From Talpa occidentalis (Eukaryota; Chordata; Mammalia; Eulipotyphla; Talpidae), in assembly GCF_014898055.3 (NCBI RefSeq), contig NW_023604861.1:83858399-83922398 (forward strand): 64,000 nt of DNA. Reading direction: 5' to 3'. The notes under the pieces were generated by a model, which had not been told where the DNA came from, ran no database searches, and worked only from the letters and a program-made list of their open reading frames with translations. Positions within the stretch are counted from its first letter, which is position 1. Each line of letters opens with the position of its first letter. Shown piece after piece: positions 25,201 to 39,700 of the stretch. The position numbers were made by a program, and so were the translations under genes.

Positions 25201-27708
25201 CATACGAGTAGGATCATGGTGTACACTTTTTTCACTGAACCTTCCACACAAAAACCTTTCCTCCAACATCATAGTTTAGCATGACCCACTTTTACTACAC
25301 AATACTGTTTCAAATACTCCTTTCTTCAAACACATGCTATGAACTATCGCCAAATAAATGCTGGAACCAACGTGGACTTTGGTTAAACGTTTAATAGGAA
25401 AAACACAAGTGACAATTTTTTTTTTTAATTCCCCATGTTTCTACACACTTGTCTGGATATAAGCACAGGAAACACATTGAGTATTGAGTGGACAAATGAG
25501 TGAGGCTTTTGATTTTGTCTGTAAAATGTAATTCTAACTAACAAAGCTCATAGCCACATTTGAGCTGGTATAGGTTAAAAATATGCAACAGTAATCAAAT
25601 AAGTCAGGATCATGTGATCCTCACTCTCGAGGAGGAGGGCAGAGAAAGAAAAGAAAAAGAAAGGATTTCTTTTTCTTCATAAAAGGTGACAATGTATGCC
25701 AACCACACCGAAACCTTGAATATCTCATACAATTACTGAGTACTGTTGGTGGCATCTGCATGTCTTGTATTGTAGAAGAAAACTTATTCTAGAAAATACT
25801 ACTTCTAAAAGATACGTCTGCACACAGAGGGATAGAACTTCTATCTTCTTCATGAGGTATTTACTGTGCCATTTCCAGGTAAAGATTGTTATAGGTCTAC
25901 TGGAGAGTGGGCTGAATCCTTCTTATCTATCACAATAACAGAAAATTAACTCTTGGATTGAGAAACTGCTAAGGACAAGTACACAAAGAACAGGGGAGTG
26001 AAATGGAAGGAGGGAAGCACACACCATTGTTCTTCCGGCTTTGCCTACAGGAAGCAATATTTCCATTTGGTCTTGGGCAAAGCCTATAATTTCACTATGC
26101 TCACTGCAGCTGGAACTCCCTTTTAACTGTCCCGGCATCCAAGTGAAGACAGGTTTATTCAGAGTTTAAGAAGAAAAGAAAAAACCTGAAAGGCCATTTT
26201 AATTTGCTTCCATGTGAAAAGGGGCGCACTTTTCATAGGGCCCCATAATGACGTTCAGCGGGATATTACACTTCACCATATGGCTAATTTGCACAGCAGG
26301 CCCAAAGCAGGATTTTCTTTCATTAGAACTGCCCTAAAGATCAGAATACAGAAACATGTGTAAAGAAAAAACCCAAGATGCCCCCTATTGCTTAAATCTA
26401 GAAACATTCGACTCCCAGATGTAAAAGCCCATTCAGAGAGTTCCCACGGAAAGTCATTTGTGAGTTGTGGAGCTATGTGTCACAGCTCCACTTACCTATA
26501 TTAAAGCTTTGAAAAATGTCTAAAATTCAAGAGCCACAACACTGTCAAAACATCTCGGGGTGGGGGGGGGGAATTGTGTGAGGAAAGGATAATTGCTCTG
26601 GTAGATAATTTATTATTAAAAAAGAATTAATTTCCAAATGTACCAGTTCTTCACATCACTCAATTAACCTAAAAAATAAATCTACATAAACTTCTGACCC
26701 TTTTTGAAGAGAGCAAAAGCAGCCTGACATCCTAACAGAGTCCTGTTTATTTTTAAGATGGCCCTTATAACTTATGTTTGTCTTGGCATTTCCTCCTTCT
26801 GCCATAGCCCAAGTCCGAGCCATAGAAAGAACATCCCCTCTGGGAATGACAGAGTCTGCAGGATTTAAAAAAAGAAAGAGAAAGAAATCTGATGTCTAAT
26901 GATTATGGAGTGGCTGAGTCTGTGCTTTTGAAGAAAGTAAACATTATGATTAACAATCTTGGGCTTTGTAATTAGCTTCCCCCTTCCAAGAGAGAGTGTT
27001 AATTTATTAAATATTTTAACAAAGAGTCTTTTATTATCAGATTCAGTTTGGCTGGCTCCTTTCATAGCATTACCAATTACAACCAATAAAGCTTTAATTG
27101 ATGACTACTTTTTATAACCTTTGACCCAAGATGATAAACAGTTGTACCTTAGAAGCGAAAGGGTAAACCTCAAAGGGAACGGTGTCTTAATCATGCTTAG
27201 CAAACCAAACTGCTTAAAATTACAACCTACCTACCTGGCTAGAACAAAAACCCAGACTTCCTCTATGATTAAGGTCATTGATCACGGAAAGATTTGAATT
27301 TCACTTTTAAGATAAGTGTCCCTTTTGTTGGAGAAGCCTTAACTTGAATAATCTTCATATAAATATGTACTTCAGTGTACTAATTGTATATTATGATTAC
27401 AATATGATTGAACCAATTTGTAGACAATCTACAAGAGTTTTACAATGTTACATAGCTTTTAATATAAAATAAAAGAAATGCAAGTTATTTTACTATTAAG
27501 AAAAAAGTACTATAATTTAAATCACATCCCCTCTCCCCCTAAATCCCATCATCTTATTCAGTTGGCTCCTACAATCCCAGTGACTACAAACAATATGTGA
27601 GCAAAGAAGTGAACTAAACTAACAAAGAAATGCCCAACCACTGGACACAAAAATCTTCAAGAAATGAGTGTTTACACCTGACAAGCAAGGAGGGTCATTC
27701 TTTTAGAG

Positions 27709-27743
<35 letters not shown>

Positions 27744-30700
27744 GCCATTTTCTTCAAAGAACTATTACCAAAGTAGATAATTTTCCAAAGTTATTATTTA
27801 ATTATCATGGCAAATTTTTAAAGAAAGTGGCTTCTAACTCATAACTATCAAATTTTTAAACTGCTAAGGTGCTTCACAATTTAGGAGTTTAAAATTTCCC
27901 AGACAAATTTCTTAATTTGTTTCATGTTGCCAAAATGACTAGGGCCTCTAAACAATTGCTAAAGAGTTAACAGAAAACTGTGGCATCTAAAACACATAAA
28001 TAAAAATAATACCATCGTGTTACAGTTACACATAATCACTTTATGAAGATAAGGGCAATGAGACATTGTTGTTAATAGTGCTTATAATGGCAAATACTGG
28101 TTTAACAGGAGATATATAAGGTTTTATTCAAGAAGAAGTAGGCATATAACTTTTAAGTGACCTCCCATGTATATAGAGGAAGTGGATGCCAGAAAAAGCA
28201 AAAGAAAATCTGAGACTCAGTCAAATTACTTTATAAACTCAAAGAGCTATACACGTATTTTTATGACATGTAAGTGTATGTAAAAGCTGTTTTATTAAAG
28301 ACACATGGCTACTCCCGGCATTTCAAAATCATATTTGCCACAAACGCCCCCCAAATAGTCCTTTATATAATAAAGTGAGGATTGGAGAAATTTTGTGTAA
28401 ATAAATCTATGCTTCCTCCACCACTAACAGATGCTGCACAGAAACAGACAAACTTAGAATCTAAGAAAGATCTGTCAGACTGAACTTCAGATGTTCAGAT
28501 AAATAGGCAGAATATCTAAAAGCAGATAAAGAGGATAAATATTAGGCTGCTGCTTAGTTTAAAAAAAAAAAAAAGGAAGGATACAGGCTAAGGGGGGAAA
28601 ACTGAAAGTTGAATAAAATGTGCTTCAATGTCAAATTTTTTATTAAACTTTCATTATGAGAGAATTAAGATTTAAAATCAGTTATAAGAAATAATAGGGA
28701 AAGATTCCATGTGCCTTTATCCAGTTTCTCTAGTGGTAAACATGTTAGAAAAGTTTCATGATAAGTATAGAATAGTATCACAACCAGAATTATAACTTTG
28801 ATTAAGAAAAGGTACCATTTCCAAAACTACCAGGATTCCTAAGTTTCCTTTTTATGGCCATACCTATTTCCTTCCATCCCTATTATTAACTTTTCACAAG
28901 CACTAATCTCATTTCTATTTCTATAATTTTATCATTTGAAGAATGTTACAAAAATGGTATTTTACAGTACATAACCTATTGAGATTGGCAGATTCACTCA
29001 GTAGAAATCTTTGGTGATTCATTCAGGTTATTGCATATATACTAATTCTTTCATTTACATAGCTGAATAATATTCCATGGAATTGTACCAGTGTATTTAA
29101 CCATTTACCTACTAAAGGACATCAGGGTTGTTTCCAGTTTGGGCCTGTTATGAATAACACTGCCATTAACATTTGTGTGTACAAAATATCTGAACTAGGT
29201 TTTTATTTCCCTGTAATAAATATCCAGGAGTACAATTACTAGGGCATATGGTCACATGTTTAGTTTTTTAAGAAATTACCAAACCACTTTCCAAAGTGAT
29301 TGTACCATTTTACATTCCCAGCAGCATTTTTACGGGCATTCGGGGTCATCATTATAAGAGTGTGATACAGACATACCTCGGAAACACTGCCGGTTTGGTT
29401 CCAGACTAAACAATACAGTGAATGTCGAAATAAAGCAAGTGCCACAATAAAGCAGTCACACAAAGTTTTTGGTTTCCCAGTAGATACAAAAGTTATGTTT
29501 ACACAATACTAGAATCAATTAAGTGTGCAATAACATTACGTCTAAAATAACAATATACATATCTTTATTTTTTATTTATACAAGAACCAGATGTTCCGGA
29601 GGGTGAGAGGATTCACCAGAGACAGAGTGGGGAACAGAACAGGCAGACTAACTGAAATACACTGCTGAGAGGAGCAACAGGCAAGACAGAAGAGGTCTGC
29701 TGCGCCAGGTGGGTATCTCCCCAGCCAGGAGCACAGTGCTGTGCTCAACCACCTGCGCTACCAGGGAGGCCCCAATATACATATCTTAATTAAAATATAC
29801 TTTATTGCTAAAAATGCTAACCACCATCCAAGCCTTCAGCAATTCATAATCTTTTTTGCTGGTGGAGGGTCTTATAAAACATACAATATCTTCAAAGTTC
29901 AATAAAACAAGGTATGCCTGTTATTCACTGTGGCTTTTATTTTTAATTATTCTAATGATTAATGATATTAAAGGTCTTTTCATGTGCTTATTTGCCATCT
30001 GTATATCTGCATCAGTGAATTGTTTCTTTCTGTCTTTTGTTCATATCCTAACTGGAATTGTTGGTTTTTTATTGTTGAGTTTTGATTTTTTTTTTTAAGA
30101 TTTATTTATTTTTGCAAACAAGAGCTGAGGTACACGCCAGATGTGCAGGAGGGTGAGAGGATTCACCAGAGACAGAGTGGGGAACAGAACAGGCAGACTG
30201 ACTGAAATACACTGCTGAAGGGAGCAGTGGGCGAGGCAGGAGAGGTCTGCTGCGTCATGTAGGTAGCACCCTGGCTGGCCAGGGATCTAACTCATGCTGC
30301 AGAGGCTGTGAATAGCTTCATAGTGCTGTGCTTAACCCCTTGCACCACAAGGGAGGCCCTGTTGAGTTTTGAAATGCTATCATATACTCTAGATACCCCT
30401 CCTTCGTTGCATATGTGGTTTGTAGATATTTTCTCACACACTGCAGTTGGGTTTTCATCCTCTTAACAAGGTCTCGTATAGAGTATAGTGTATCATGTTG
30501 AAGGAGGTCCAAATGATTAATTTTTTGTTCTTTCATGGTGTTTTTGGAATAAAGTTTAAGAACCCACTGCATACCTTTATATCCTACCAAAAAAACCAGG
30601 ATTTTCTCCTTTTTTTTTTCTTGAAAGTTTCATAGAAATAAATGTGAGAAGTAAGTTCAAGGTTAACTTTTTTGGTTTACCAATGTTGAATTGTTGTAGC

Positions 30701-33700
30701 ATCATTTATTGATAGCTTTTGCAATTTTGCCAAATAGTTTTGTGAGTTTACTTCTGAGTTTCTATGCTGTTGCAATGAGCTGTGCACCCCTAAGTCAATA
30801 CCATGTAAGTGTGGATTATTGTAACTATATAATGAGTACCAAAACTTGGTACATTGATTCTTGCCACTTTATCCTATTTCGAAATTGTTTTAGTTATATT
30901 GTAATTCCTTTATCTTTCCCCACAAATTTTAGAATAATAATCTTGTGTACAGCTACACAAATCTTGCTGATATTTTGATATGAATTTCATTAAATCTATA
31001 TATCAACTTGGGAAAAATGATGATCTTTATTTTGTGGAGTCTTCTAATCCATGAACACAGTATTGTTTCCCATTTCTTTATATCCTGTTGGTTGCATCCA
31101 TCAGCATTATATAGTTTATAAAATACATATTCTGTACATGCTTTTTCAGATTTACATATAGACATATTTTAAGTTTGTATTTTAATTATTAACTTAATTT
31201 TCTTCACAGTAACAGGGCTATTCAATTTATCAATTTCCTATTAGGTGAATTGTGGCAGTTTACATTTGTAAGGCATTGGTCAATGTTCTAAGTCAACAAA
31301 TTTATGTATATACAACTGTTCACAGTATTTCCTTGTTATTCTTTGATATCTAGTACCTTTGGTGATATACTTAATATCCCCTGTTTTATTCCTGATAGTG
31401 GTAATTTGTTTCTTCTACTTCATCAGTTTTACTAGAGGTTTGTCCATTTTATCAGGTATTTTAAAAGCCAGTGCTTTCTTTCACTAACTTTCTCTATTGT
31501 TTTTTCAACTTTTTGATCTCTGTTCTTATTATTACCATCATTAGGTCTGCTTTGAGTCCATTTTGGTTTTCTTTTTCTGGGTTTTTGAGGTAAAAGCTTA
31601 CATTATTGATTTAAGACTTTTTCCCTCTTTTCTAATGTATACAATTTACTGCTATAAATTTCCCTCTCAATGCTGCTTTAGCTGTCTCCCACAAATCCTC
31701 ATTTTCACCCAGTTCAATATATATTTTTATTCCCTTTCAGATTTCCTCTTTGACTAAGGCTTTAAAAATAATGGAAGTGTTTTACTTAGTTGCAAAATGT
31801 TTGGAGATTTTTCTGTTACTGATTTCTAGTATGATTGCACTTAAGTCTGTATATAATTTCAAATTTTATTGGTAAATATATCATCCCAGGATAAAATCAA
31901 GTAACTTTGCATATTCTTTGTGAACACTTGAAAAGAATGAATTTTGCCACGGTTGTGTTCTGTAAGTGTGTATTTGTCAACTTGTTGGTTGATTGGATTG
32001 TTGAGTTCTTCTATATCGTATATGATCCTGCTCCCTCATCTATCATTTGTTGAGAAAAGGGTTTTGAAGTCTTCAACTTTAATTGTGAATTCATCTGTTC
32101 TGCCATTTAATTCTATCAGTTTTTGCTTAACAATTTAGTAGCTCTATTCTTTGGGGTATAGTCATGTAGAATTACATCGTCTTAATGGATTGGTCCTTTT
32201 ATCATTATGCAATATACCTCTGTTTCTGGTATTTCCATTGCTCTGATGTCCACTTTCTCTGATATTAACATTGTTGATTGTACTTTTCTTTGATCAATGT
32301 TTCAATGATATCCCCTTTATCTAATTCTTTTTATTTTCAATTTACTTATATCATTATACTTACAGTGAATTTTTTGTCAACAACCTATACAGATATGTTT
32401 CTTAACCATTCTGCTAATATCTGCCTTTTTACTGGTGTATTTAAATAATTTACATGAAATACAATTACATGCTAGAGCTTATATCTGTCATTTTCTTTTC
32501 TTTTTTTAAATACAGTAATCTTTGCTTTGATTCATTTATGTAAGAAAGCAACAAGGATGTCCTTAGTACAAGGCATCTAGGTTCTCTTGGACATGTTTTC
32601 CAATCATTAATATAGTTAGAAAAAAAACACCAAGAATGGTGAAAAACACTCTATTACTTATCTCAATGTCATTGACAACCTTTTACCCCATCAACACTCT
32701 GAAAGTGTCTTAGGCCTCCCAGGTGGAAGCACCATATGGTTTTAACAGACTATCCTTATCAAGTGTCTCCTAGCACTCCTTATACATTTCAAGGGGCACA
32801 TTATCAATAGAACATTCTATTATTCTAGAGGGTAAGGTGTGATTCCAGGGATAATGCTATGGATTTTGCATTTTAATCCATTCCACTTTAGTGTAGCCTC
32901 AGAAAGGAGTCAAATGTGAGCAATTCGTTCATATCATACAGGTTTACATTGCCAAAAGTCTATCATTCACTTTTGCCAATTCTACTTGCCAAATAAAGGT
33001 TCATCCATAAGCATTAATAGTAAACTGAAAGTTGGGTAAGGTTCCTCTTCTCCCCTCCAAGTCAAATTATTTGGGATCCTACTATGACCCCAAGCAAAGT
33101 AGTAACAGTGGGAGTCTTTTCACAAAAACTCATTTGATTTTACATTTTGTATTTGTTCTCCTTGTTTTGGGTTTCATTTTTTCCAACCTTCCTGTGGGTT
33201 ATCCAAATGTTAATAAAAATTCCATTTTTATTTATTTATTGTGTTTGGAGTGGATATCTTTGTATACTTTTCAGTTGCTATTCTAGGTATTACATTTATG
33301 TAAGTAACACCGAGATCAGGAAACGGACCATTTTCATCTCCCAATGAAGTTCCCCTCTTCTCTCCTTCCAGTCAGAACTTCATTACATGTAATTAGATAG
33401 TATGTGGTCTTTTGTGTACAGCTTCTTTCCATTAAATAGAGTATTCTTGAGATTCATGCATATTGTGTTGGTCTGTATTGATCATTGTTCCCCTTTTTTG
33501 GAGTAATTTCCCATATTATAATTAATGTGCACTTGGATTCTTTTTCTAGTTTAGGGTTTATAATGAATGAAGTTGCTGTGACATACAATTATTTTTGATG
33601 AACCTAGATGTTCTTTTCTTTTGATAAAATATCCAGGATAGGAATTCTAGTTGTCTCTGTTATTGATTTTTACATTTATATTGTATTCAAATAATATAGT

Positions 33701-36700
33701 CCTGGTTTTCAACACTTTGAAATTTATGGAGATTTTCTTTGTGGTTCTTAGTTTGTTATTTGATTTTTCATTTTTCTTTTAATTTGTAGAAATTAAAAAT
33801 TTCTTTTGGGAGTCAACCTGTCACTTTTCCTTACTGTGTGTTTTTTAATTTAATTAAACTAAGAAAATGTAAACATTCCATGATACACAAAAAGGAAATA
33901 AATGGCCACTAACCATTAGAAAAAGGTCCACAACCAATATGATTTTAAAATTGTTAATGAAATTCACAATAGACCATTTTTGCCTACCAAATTAGCAAAA
34001 GACAATACCCAATAGTGCTAACATACAATAAATTCTTTTGCTAAATATGCAAATTGTTATGACTTTTCTGAGAGGTTAGGTATGAGTAAGATTAAAAGAG
34101 TGCCTTTTAATTCACTTTAATAATTTTATCTAGAGTTACAATAAGATCAGTGATAAAAAAATGTTAAAAATGTGCACAGTTGAACAAACTTGGGTTCAGA
34201 CTGAATAGTATGGATTAGAGTCCTGACTTACTCCTAACTTCATTTAATCTCTTTAAGTCTCTATTGTCTCATCTGCAAAGTAGGGATATTATTAATAAGT
34301 ACTTGCTAGGACTCCTGTGAAGAGTAAATAAGACAATGTATGCAAATCAACTAACATAATGCCCAGTATGTAGTAAATGCTCAAGAAATGGTAGCTATAA
34401 TCAAAATCATTGTCATCATCATGATTAATTCCAACACTGGAATAAGCAAGCCATACAGTGGGGGGAAAAAAACAAAAATGTTCGGTCTATACTTGACATA
34501 AGGAATATGTTAAGGGGGGGAAGCAAATTATAAGAAATTCACATAAGTATAATTAACTTTTGCTAAAAACTGAAATGTATCCAGAGAAAAATGTTTACAA
34601 TGAAGCAAACTAAAATTGTGGTGGAATTATAAGTAAGGTGGTATCTCCAAATTATTTTATTTTTCTTGGTATAGGAATTCCCAAATGCCTAGAAAAGAAC
34701 ATAAGATGAGGGGAAATGAAGAATGTTCTCTTCAAAGATGGTAAGTGAAAATACAAATGGTCAGTGTACTATGCCTAGAGTTAGATAGGGTTAGTCAACC
34801 CTAACTGTAACTTCCAGTTCTGGCACCTAGAAAGTAATTCACTGCCCTGGTAGAAATGAGATGAACATAAAAGTGATACTTGGTTGACCCCTGACTATAG
34901 ACAAAGTATCTGGTTATCTGATGGTTCTTTCTTGTAAATACAAGGATGTATCTCAGGTGATTAAAGGCATTTGAAGACACCCTGCAGAGCAGAAACTTTC
35001 AATAAAACTTCTTTTGAAATAACCAAATCTCTGAAAGTCTCTCTGAAGAGAGTAATAAGCTAGGCCTGGAAAAGGGAAATTTTTACTCTTTTTTGAATGG
35101 GAGGACCCAAATGAAGCCTTATCCTGGAACAAATTGCGCAATAATCTGGCATTATGATGGACTATTTGGCAACTCAAGGAAGGATGATCTACCCGAAGAC
35201 TAGTCCAGAACAAGTTTGGCTCTGCCCAACTTAGGGTTGGCAATGATCCTTTTAAAACAGCAGTATTAGCACCTGCCCCGCCCCTCCTGATGTTCCCAAG
35301 CCAGTTCTAGAGTAAAGAGCAAAGAGAGAGAGCACAGAGTAATGTCTAATTAAAAATAGATCCTGAGGATAAACTTTAGCAAACTATCCTAGCAAGGCCA
35401 AAATTTTACATAGCAATTGCAGAGCCCTGACTGGCCCAAAGGACCCTGCATGACGACACTAACACATTATTAAAGTTCCTTATAAAGCAACACTCTCAAT
35501 CTAAGGAGCAAACTATTAAACATACTTTACCCATCTTCTTTCTCTACTCCAATCATTTTTCTAAACCAAAACCAAATGTGGCTTATATATCTTTCTCCAG
35601 GTCCTAATTATCTGATTTCCAGGTCTTGCCAACATTAGAAAGTAGACCATGACTGTTACTTTCAATGCAGTTAATTCCAAAAACTCCAAAGAGCATTGCT
35701 TTTTTAAATAAAAATTTTATAAAGCTTTCTCCTCAAACTGCAAAGATGAGATAAAATGAAAAGCAATACCAGTATTTATTTTTTAGTAACACCTTCAGAT
35801 TGTATCATTATAGCAAAAGGCTTTTTTTACTAACTACACAGCAGTTCACCCTGCAACAGAAACATTTGATATAGGAAAATAAAAAGAGGTTTCAAGTATG
35901 ACTCATAAAATCAGGCATGGCTCCTAGTTTTGCAAATCACTATCCACTGGGCAGATCAATTAATCTCCCTGAGTCTCAACTTCTACAACCACTAAGTCAG
36001 TATAAGATGCTTACCATAAAACCCGCCTATTAAACTGGTATATGAAGGTAAAATGAGAATAAGTGCATTGGAAAGTATTGTAGAAAAGAAATGAAGCTTT
36101 CAATCTTGAAAAAACTCAGAAGTTGTGATGATGACTACAGAATACTTCAAATGGAGAAAAAATTAAAAAACTAGCATTACTTCTAAAGAGGATTATAGCT
36201 TTGATCTTTTTCGATTTTCATATTTCAAGAACTGTTTGAGAAGAGATGATATAGCTAAAAATTAAACTGGGTCCTCCATGCTTGCCATTTTCACAAAGGA
36301 TATTTCAAATATGCCACAAGGAAACAAATATTTTAAGTATACTGAAAAAGTGAATAGAAAACTGATATAATCTATGCTTCAGTTTTAAAAAAAAAGTAGT
36401 AAAAATTTATCTTAAAGATAATCTATTTGAACTATAGACTTTATACAAATAAATTTTACCTAACAGTCTTGGATGAAGTAGGGGTTGGATTTAAAATTTG
36501 AGGAAGTAAAAGACACAATCTTAGAGATGCTTAAGAAGAAATTTTTATTACAAACAATTAATATATACTGAGCAATAACTACATCTCCTATATGATTACA
36601 AAAACAATCACGCCATTTCCACTTCCGAACAACTCTTTACAGTACATTTTCCTATCCCTGTAAGGAAATGGAAATTCAAAATTACCAGGTTAATCAATTG

Positions 36701-39700
36701 CAAGACACATTTATCTGATATCAGCTCATATATCTCTACTGTGCAATCCTTTCCTTTGCAGGTTTTTCTGTCTACTTCCAGAAACTCCACTTCCACAAAC
36801 CTGACAATTGTAGATTTTCAATTTCCATCTGAAATACTACCCTCCCTCTCATCAAACTTTTCAGTCACATTAAACAGCAGGAAAGAAAGATAGGCTAGTG
36901 TGGTTTCAGAAAACCTCTACCAAACTGTTTTAATGAAGGCATATATTGTATCACCCAAAATGAAAATGGAAAAACTTGCTAATCAAATCATTTACAACTT
37001 TCCTCTTTAAAAACAAGGAATTCTTCAATTCCATTCAAATCTACAAGGATACGAAGACTATCAGCATGGAATTCTTTTTTTCCCTGTCAAAAAAGAAATT
37101 CTTTTAAAATTTATTTTATTTATTTATGGATACAAGAACTGGGGTCTAGGCCATAGATAGAGGGGGGAGAGGATTCGCCACAGACAGAGTGGGGAGTGGA
37201 ACAGGCAGATCTACTGAAATCCACTGCTGAAGGGAGCAGTGGGTGAGACAGGAGAGGTCTGCTGCACCATATGGGTTAGTTCCCTGGCCGAACATTGAAC
37301 TTATGAGGCAATGCTGACGATAGCTTGATAGCACTGACACTTTAACTCCTGTGCCACAAGGGAGGCACTCAAGAAAGAAATTCTTGATGCAGCTCTTCAG
37401 TGTCCAGTACTAACTGGTTTGAAACCTATCCATAAGAAATAAAGTATTTCTGCAATAGATATTTGTTAAAATAAAAAGTATAACTGTGTTAAATCACTAG
37501 TTAAGTTTTTTTTTTTTGTGTGTGTAGTTCTTTGCTTGGAAAAGATTGAACTTTAAAGAATGTATTTTGGTGTAAACAATGTATGGTAATGTGACTAAAA
37601 CTCACACGAGAGATATGAGATGGTACATACATGGTGTAAGCACTAATGTCTTTTCAACTTTGACTCTCCAAAATAGATAATGAATACCACTTTGCATTTT
37701 ATGGCATGTATATCAATGATCTTGAAAAGGACTACTAGTTTTCAAGAGAAATTTTAAAATATATTCCACTTGTGCTTTGTGGCAATTCGTGTCAAGATTT
37801 CCAAGATAGAGGTAGTGCTATAGAAAATTCCCAGCTGGGCCTCCCTGGTGGCGTAAGGAGTTAAGTCTCAGCACTATGAAGCTATCTGCAGTCACAGTAG
37901 CACGAGTTCGATCCCCGGCCAGGGAGCTGACCCACAGGTGCAGCAGACCTTTCCTGTCTCACCCGCTGTTCCCCTCAGCAGTGTATTTCAGTAGATCTGT
38001 CTGTTCTGCTCCCCACTCTGTCTCTGGTGAATACTCTCACCCCACTCCCAACCGAGCACCTCTGGCCTACACCCCAGCTCTTGTATGCATAAATAAACAA
38101 ATCTTTTTTTTTAAAAAAAGAAAATTCCCAGCAATCTTTTAATAGATTCTAATGGGATTTCTCTGATAATGTGATATTCAAATAGAAACAGTTTAGAACA
38201 TTTAATTAGGGCATCACTAGCACAGAAATGATTTTTCTAATGCTCTCCCAATTCAAGACATACTATTGAAGTACATAATATTATACACTTTTTACTTGTT
38301 CTCTTTTAAGCCCTATTCCCAATCCTACTCCCCTTAATACAGCTATTCCACTCCAATGTTTATGAGACATGTAGTTTAAATTAACCTTTTATATTTATTT
38401 ATATAAAAATGTGTTTTGAAATAAATTTGTATGGTGTTATTTTATGGTTTTGTATTGATTTTATAAATGATAAAGTACTATTACTTACATTTCCTTATTT
38501 TAATTACCCAGAATATTTGTGAAATCTTTACATATTGTTATGTCAATATATTCCATCATTTGCAAATGCTTGATATATATGCATATTACATTAGTCATCG
38601 GTAAATGCCAATTTTACTCATCTAGTTCCTCAGTGATGAATACCTAGACAGCTTTGACTATTTGCTTCCAGAAACAATGCCAAAATAAACAACCATATAA
38701 TGTATCCCTGAGGAAATACAGAGGTGCTTTTTATGGGATAAGGGCCATCACATTGTGGCCTCAAGTCTTGACAGCAAGCCATGAGCCTATAAAGCACAGC
38801 AACTTTGGATGAATTAAGGAAAAGGTTTGCCAAGTTATCACAAACTTCCTACTGGAATTATTATTTGAATTGCACGAATTTTACATTGCACCAATACAGA
38901 CAATTTTACAATGTTCAGACATCCTATCTCTTAAAAGAGTGTACTTAGTATATATTTTTTCATCATCTATTCAGTACTTCCTTTATTCCCTTTAATAAAA
39001 TTTTGAAATTTTCACCCCAAAGGCCTTTGTAAATTTTAGGTTATTTTCCACTGTACTTTCTTAGTGGGTATGTATCATTGTTTTAAAGAAATGCTACTGT
39101 ATATGCTATATAGTTTTTTAAATCTGTGTATTTTCTTTCCTTTTTATTATTTTTTCCTCAGCCTAGGACTTAGGGAATAGTGAACAAGAGGGAGGCGGTA
39201 GGCATATTTGTCCTACAATTTATCTTTGTCTGCCTTCCTGATTTTACTAGGAATACTTCTAAGGTACAATCTTTACAGTAGATTTTTCATAGGTGCCTTT
39301 TGCTAAGTTGAGAAACTTCCATACATATTGGTAGCCACTTCATGTCTTGACTATATCAATTTTTCATGAATGAAAGAGTATGCCTTTGTTATCTCCCCAA
39401 TGTATCAGATATAGTTAGAAATAATATTCTCACACTGACTGGTTTTCCCCCAACAAGCATTACAAAAAAATGTGTCAGAACTAAGTAACCAAAACAAAAC
39501 AAAACAAAAAAAATAACAAATAATAACATGAGATAAAATCCTAAAGCAACAGCAAAAAATATACAGCACAAACATTTAAATGGAAAAATAAGCCATCAAA
39601 GAAGATTTGATTCTATGTGGAATTAGTGGCAACAAGTATCTCTGGCCTGCTATATTATTACTATAAAAAGAGAGAGAGGAAAAAAAAGAATGATATTTGC

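Larger units (their letters stand above)
28690..32550 (-). mobile_element. Long old L1 in reverse orientation, interrupted twice
   Basis: Reads from 3' UTR (28690 on) through ORF2 in reverse: GGTTGTTTCCAGTTTGGGCC, TTTCCAAAGTGATTGTACC, TGATTTCTAGTATGATTGC, CTGTTCTGCCATTTAATTC. ORF2 is fully decayed. A Tigger1 element (29368-29920) and a SINE (30086-30359) are inserted; the L1 continues after each. Its sense strand is the EXOC6B sense strand. Confidence 0.85.

Noticed and set aside
32714..32745. SINE-head-like GGCCTCCCAGGTGG
   Set aside because: Only 14 bases match and neither B box, body nor tail follows.
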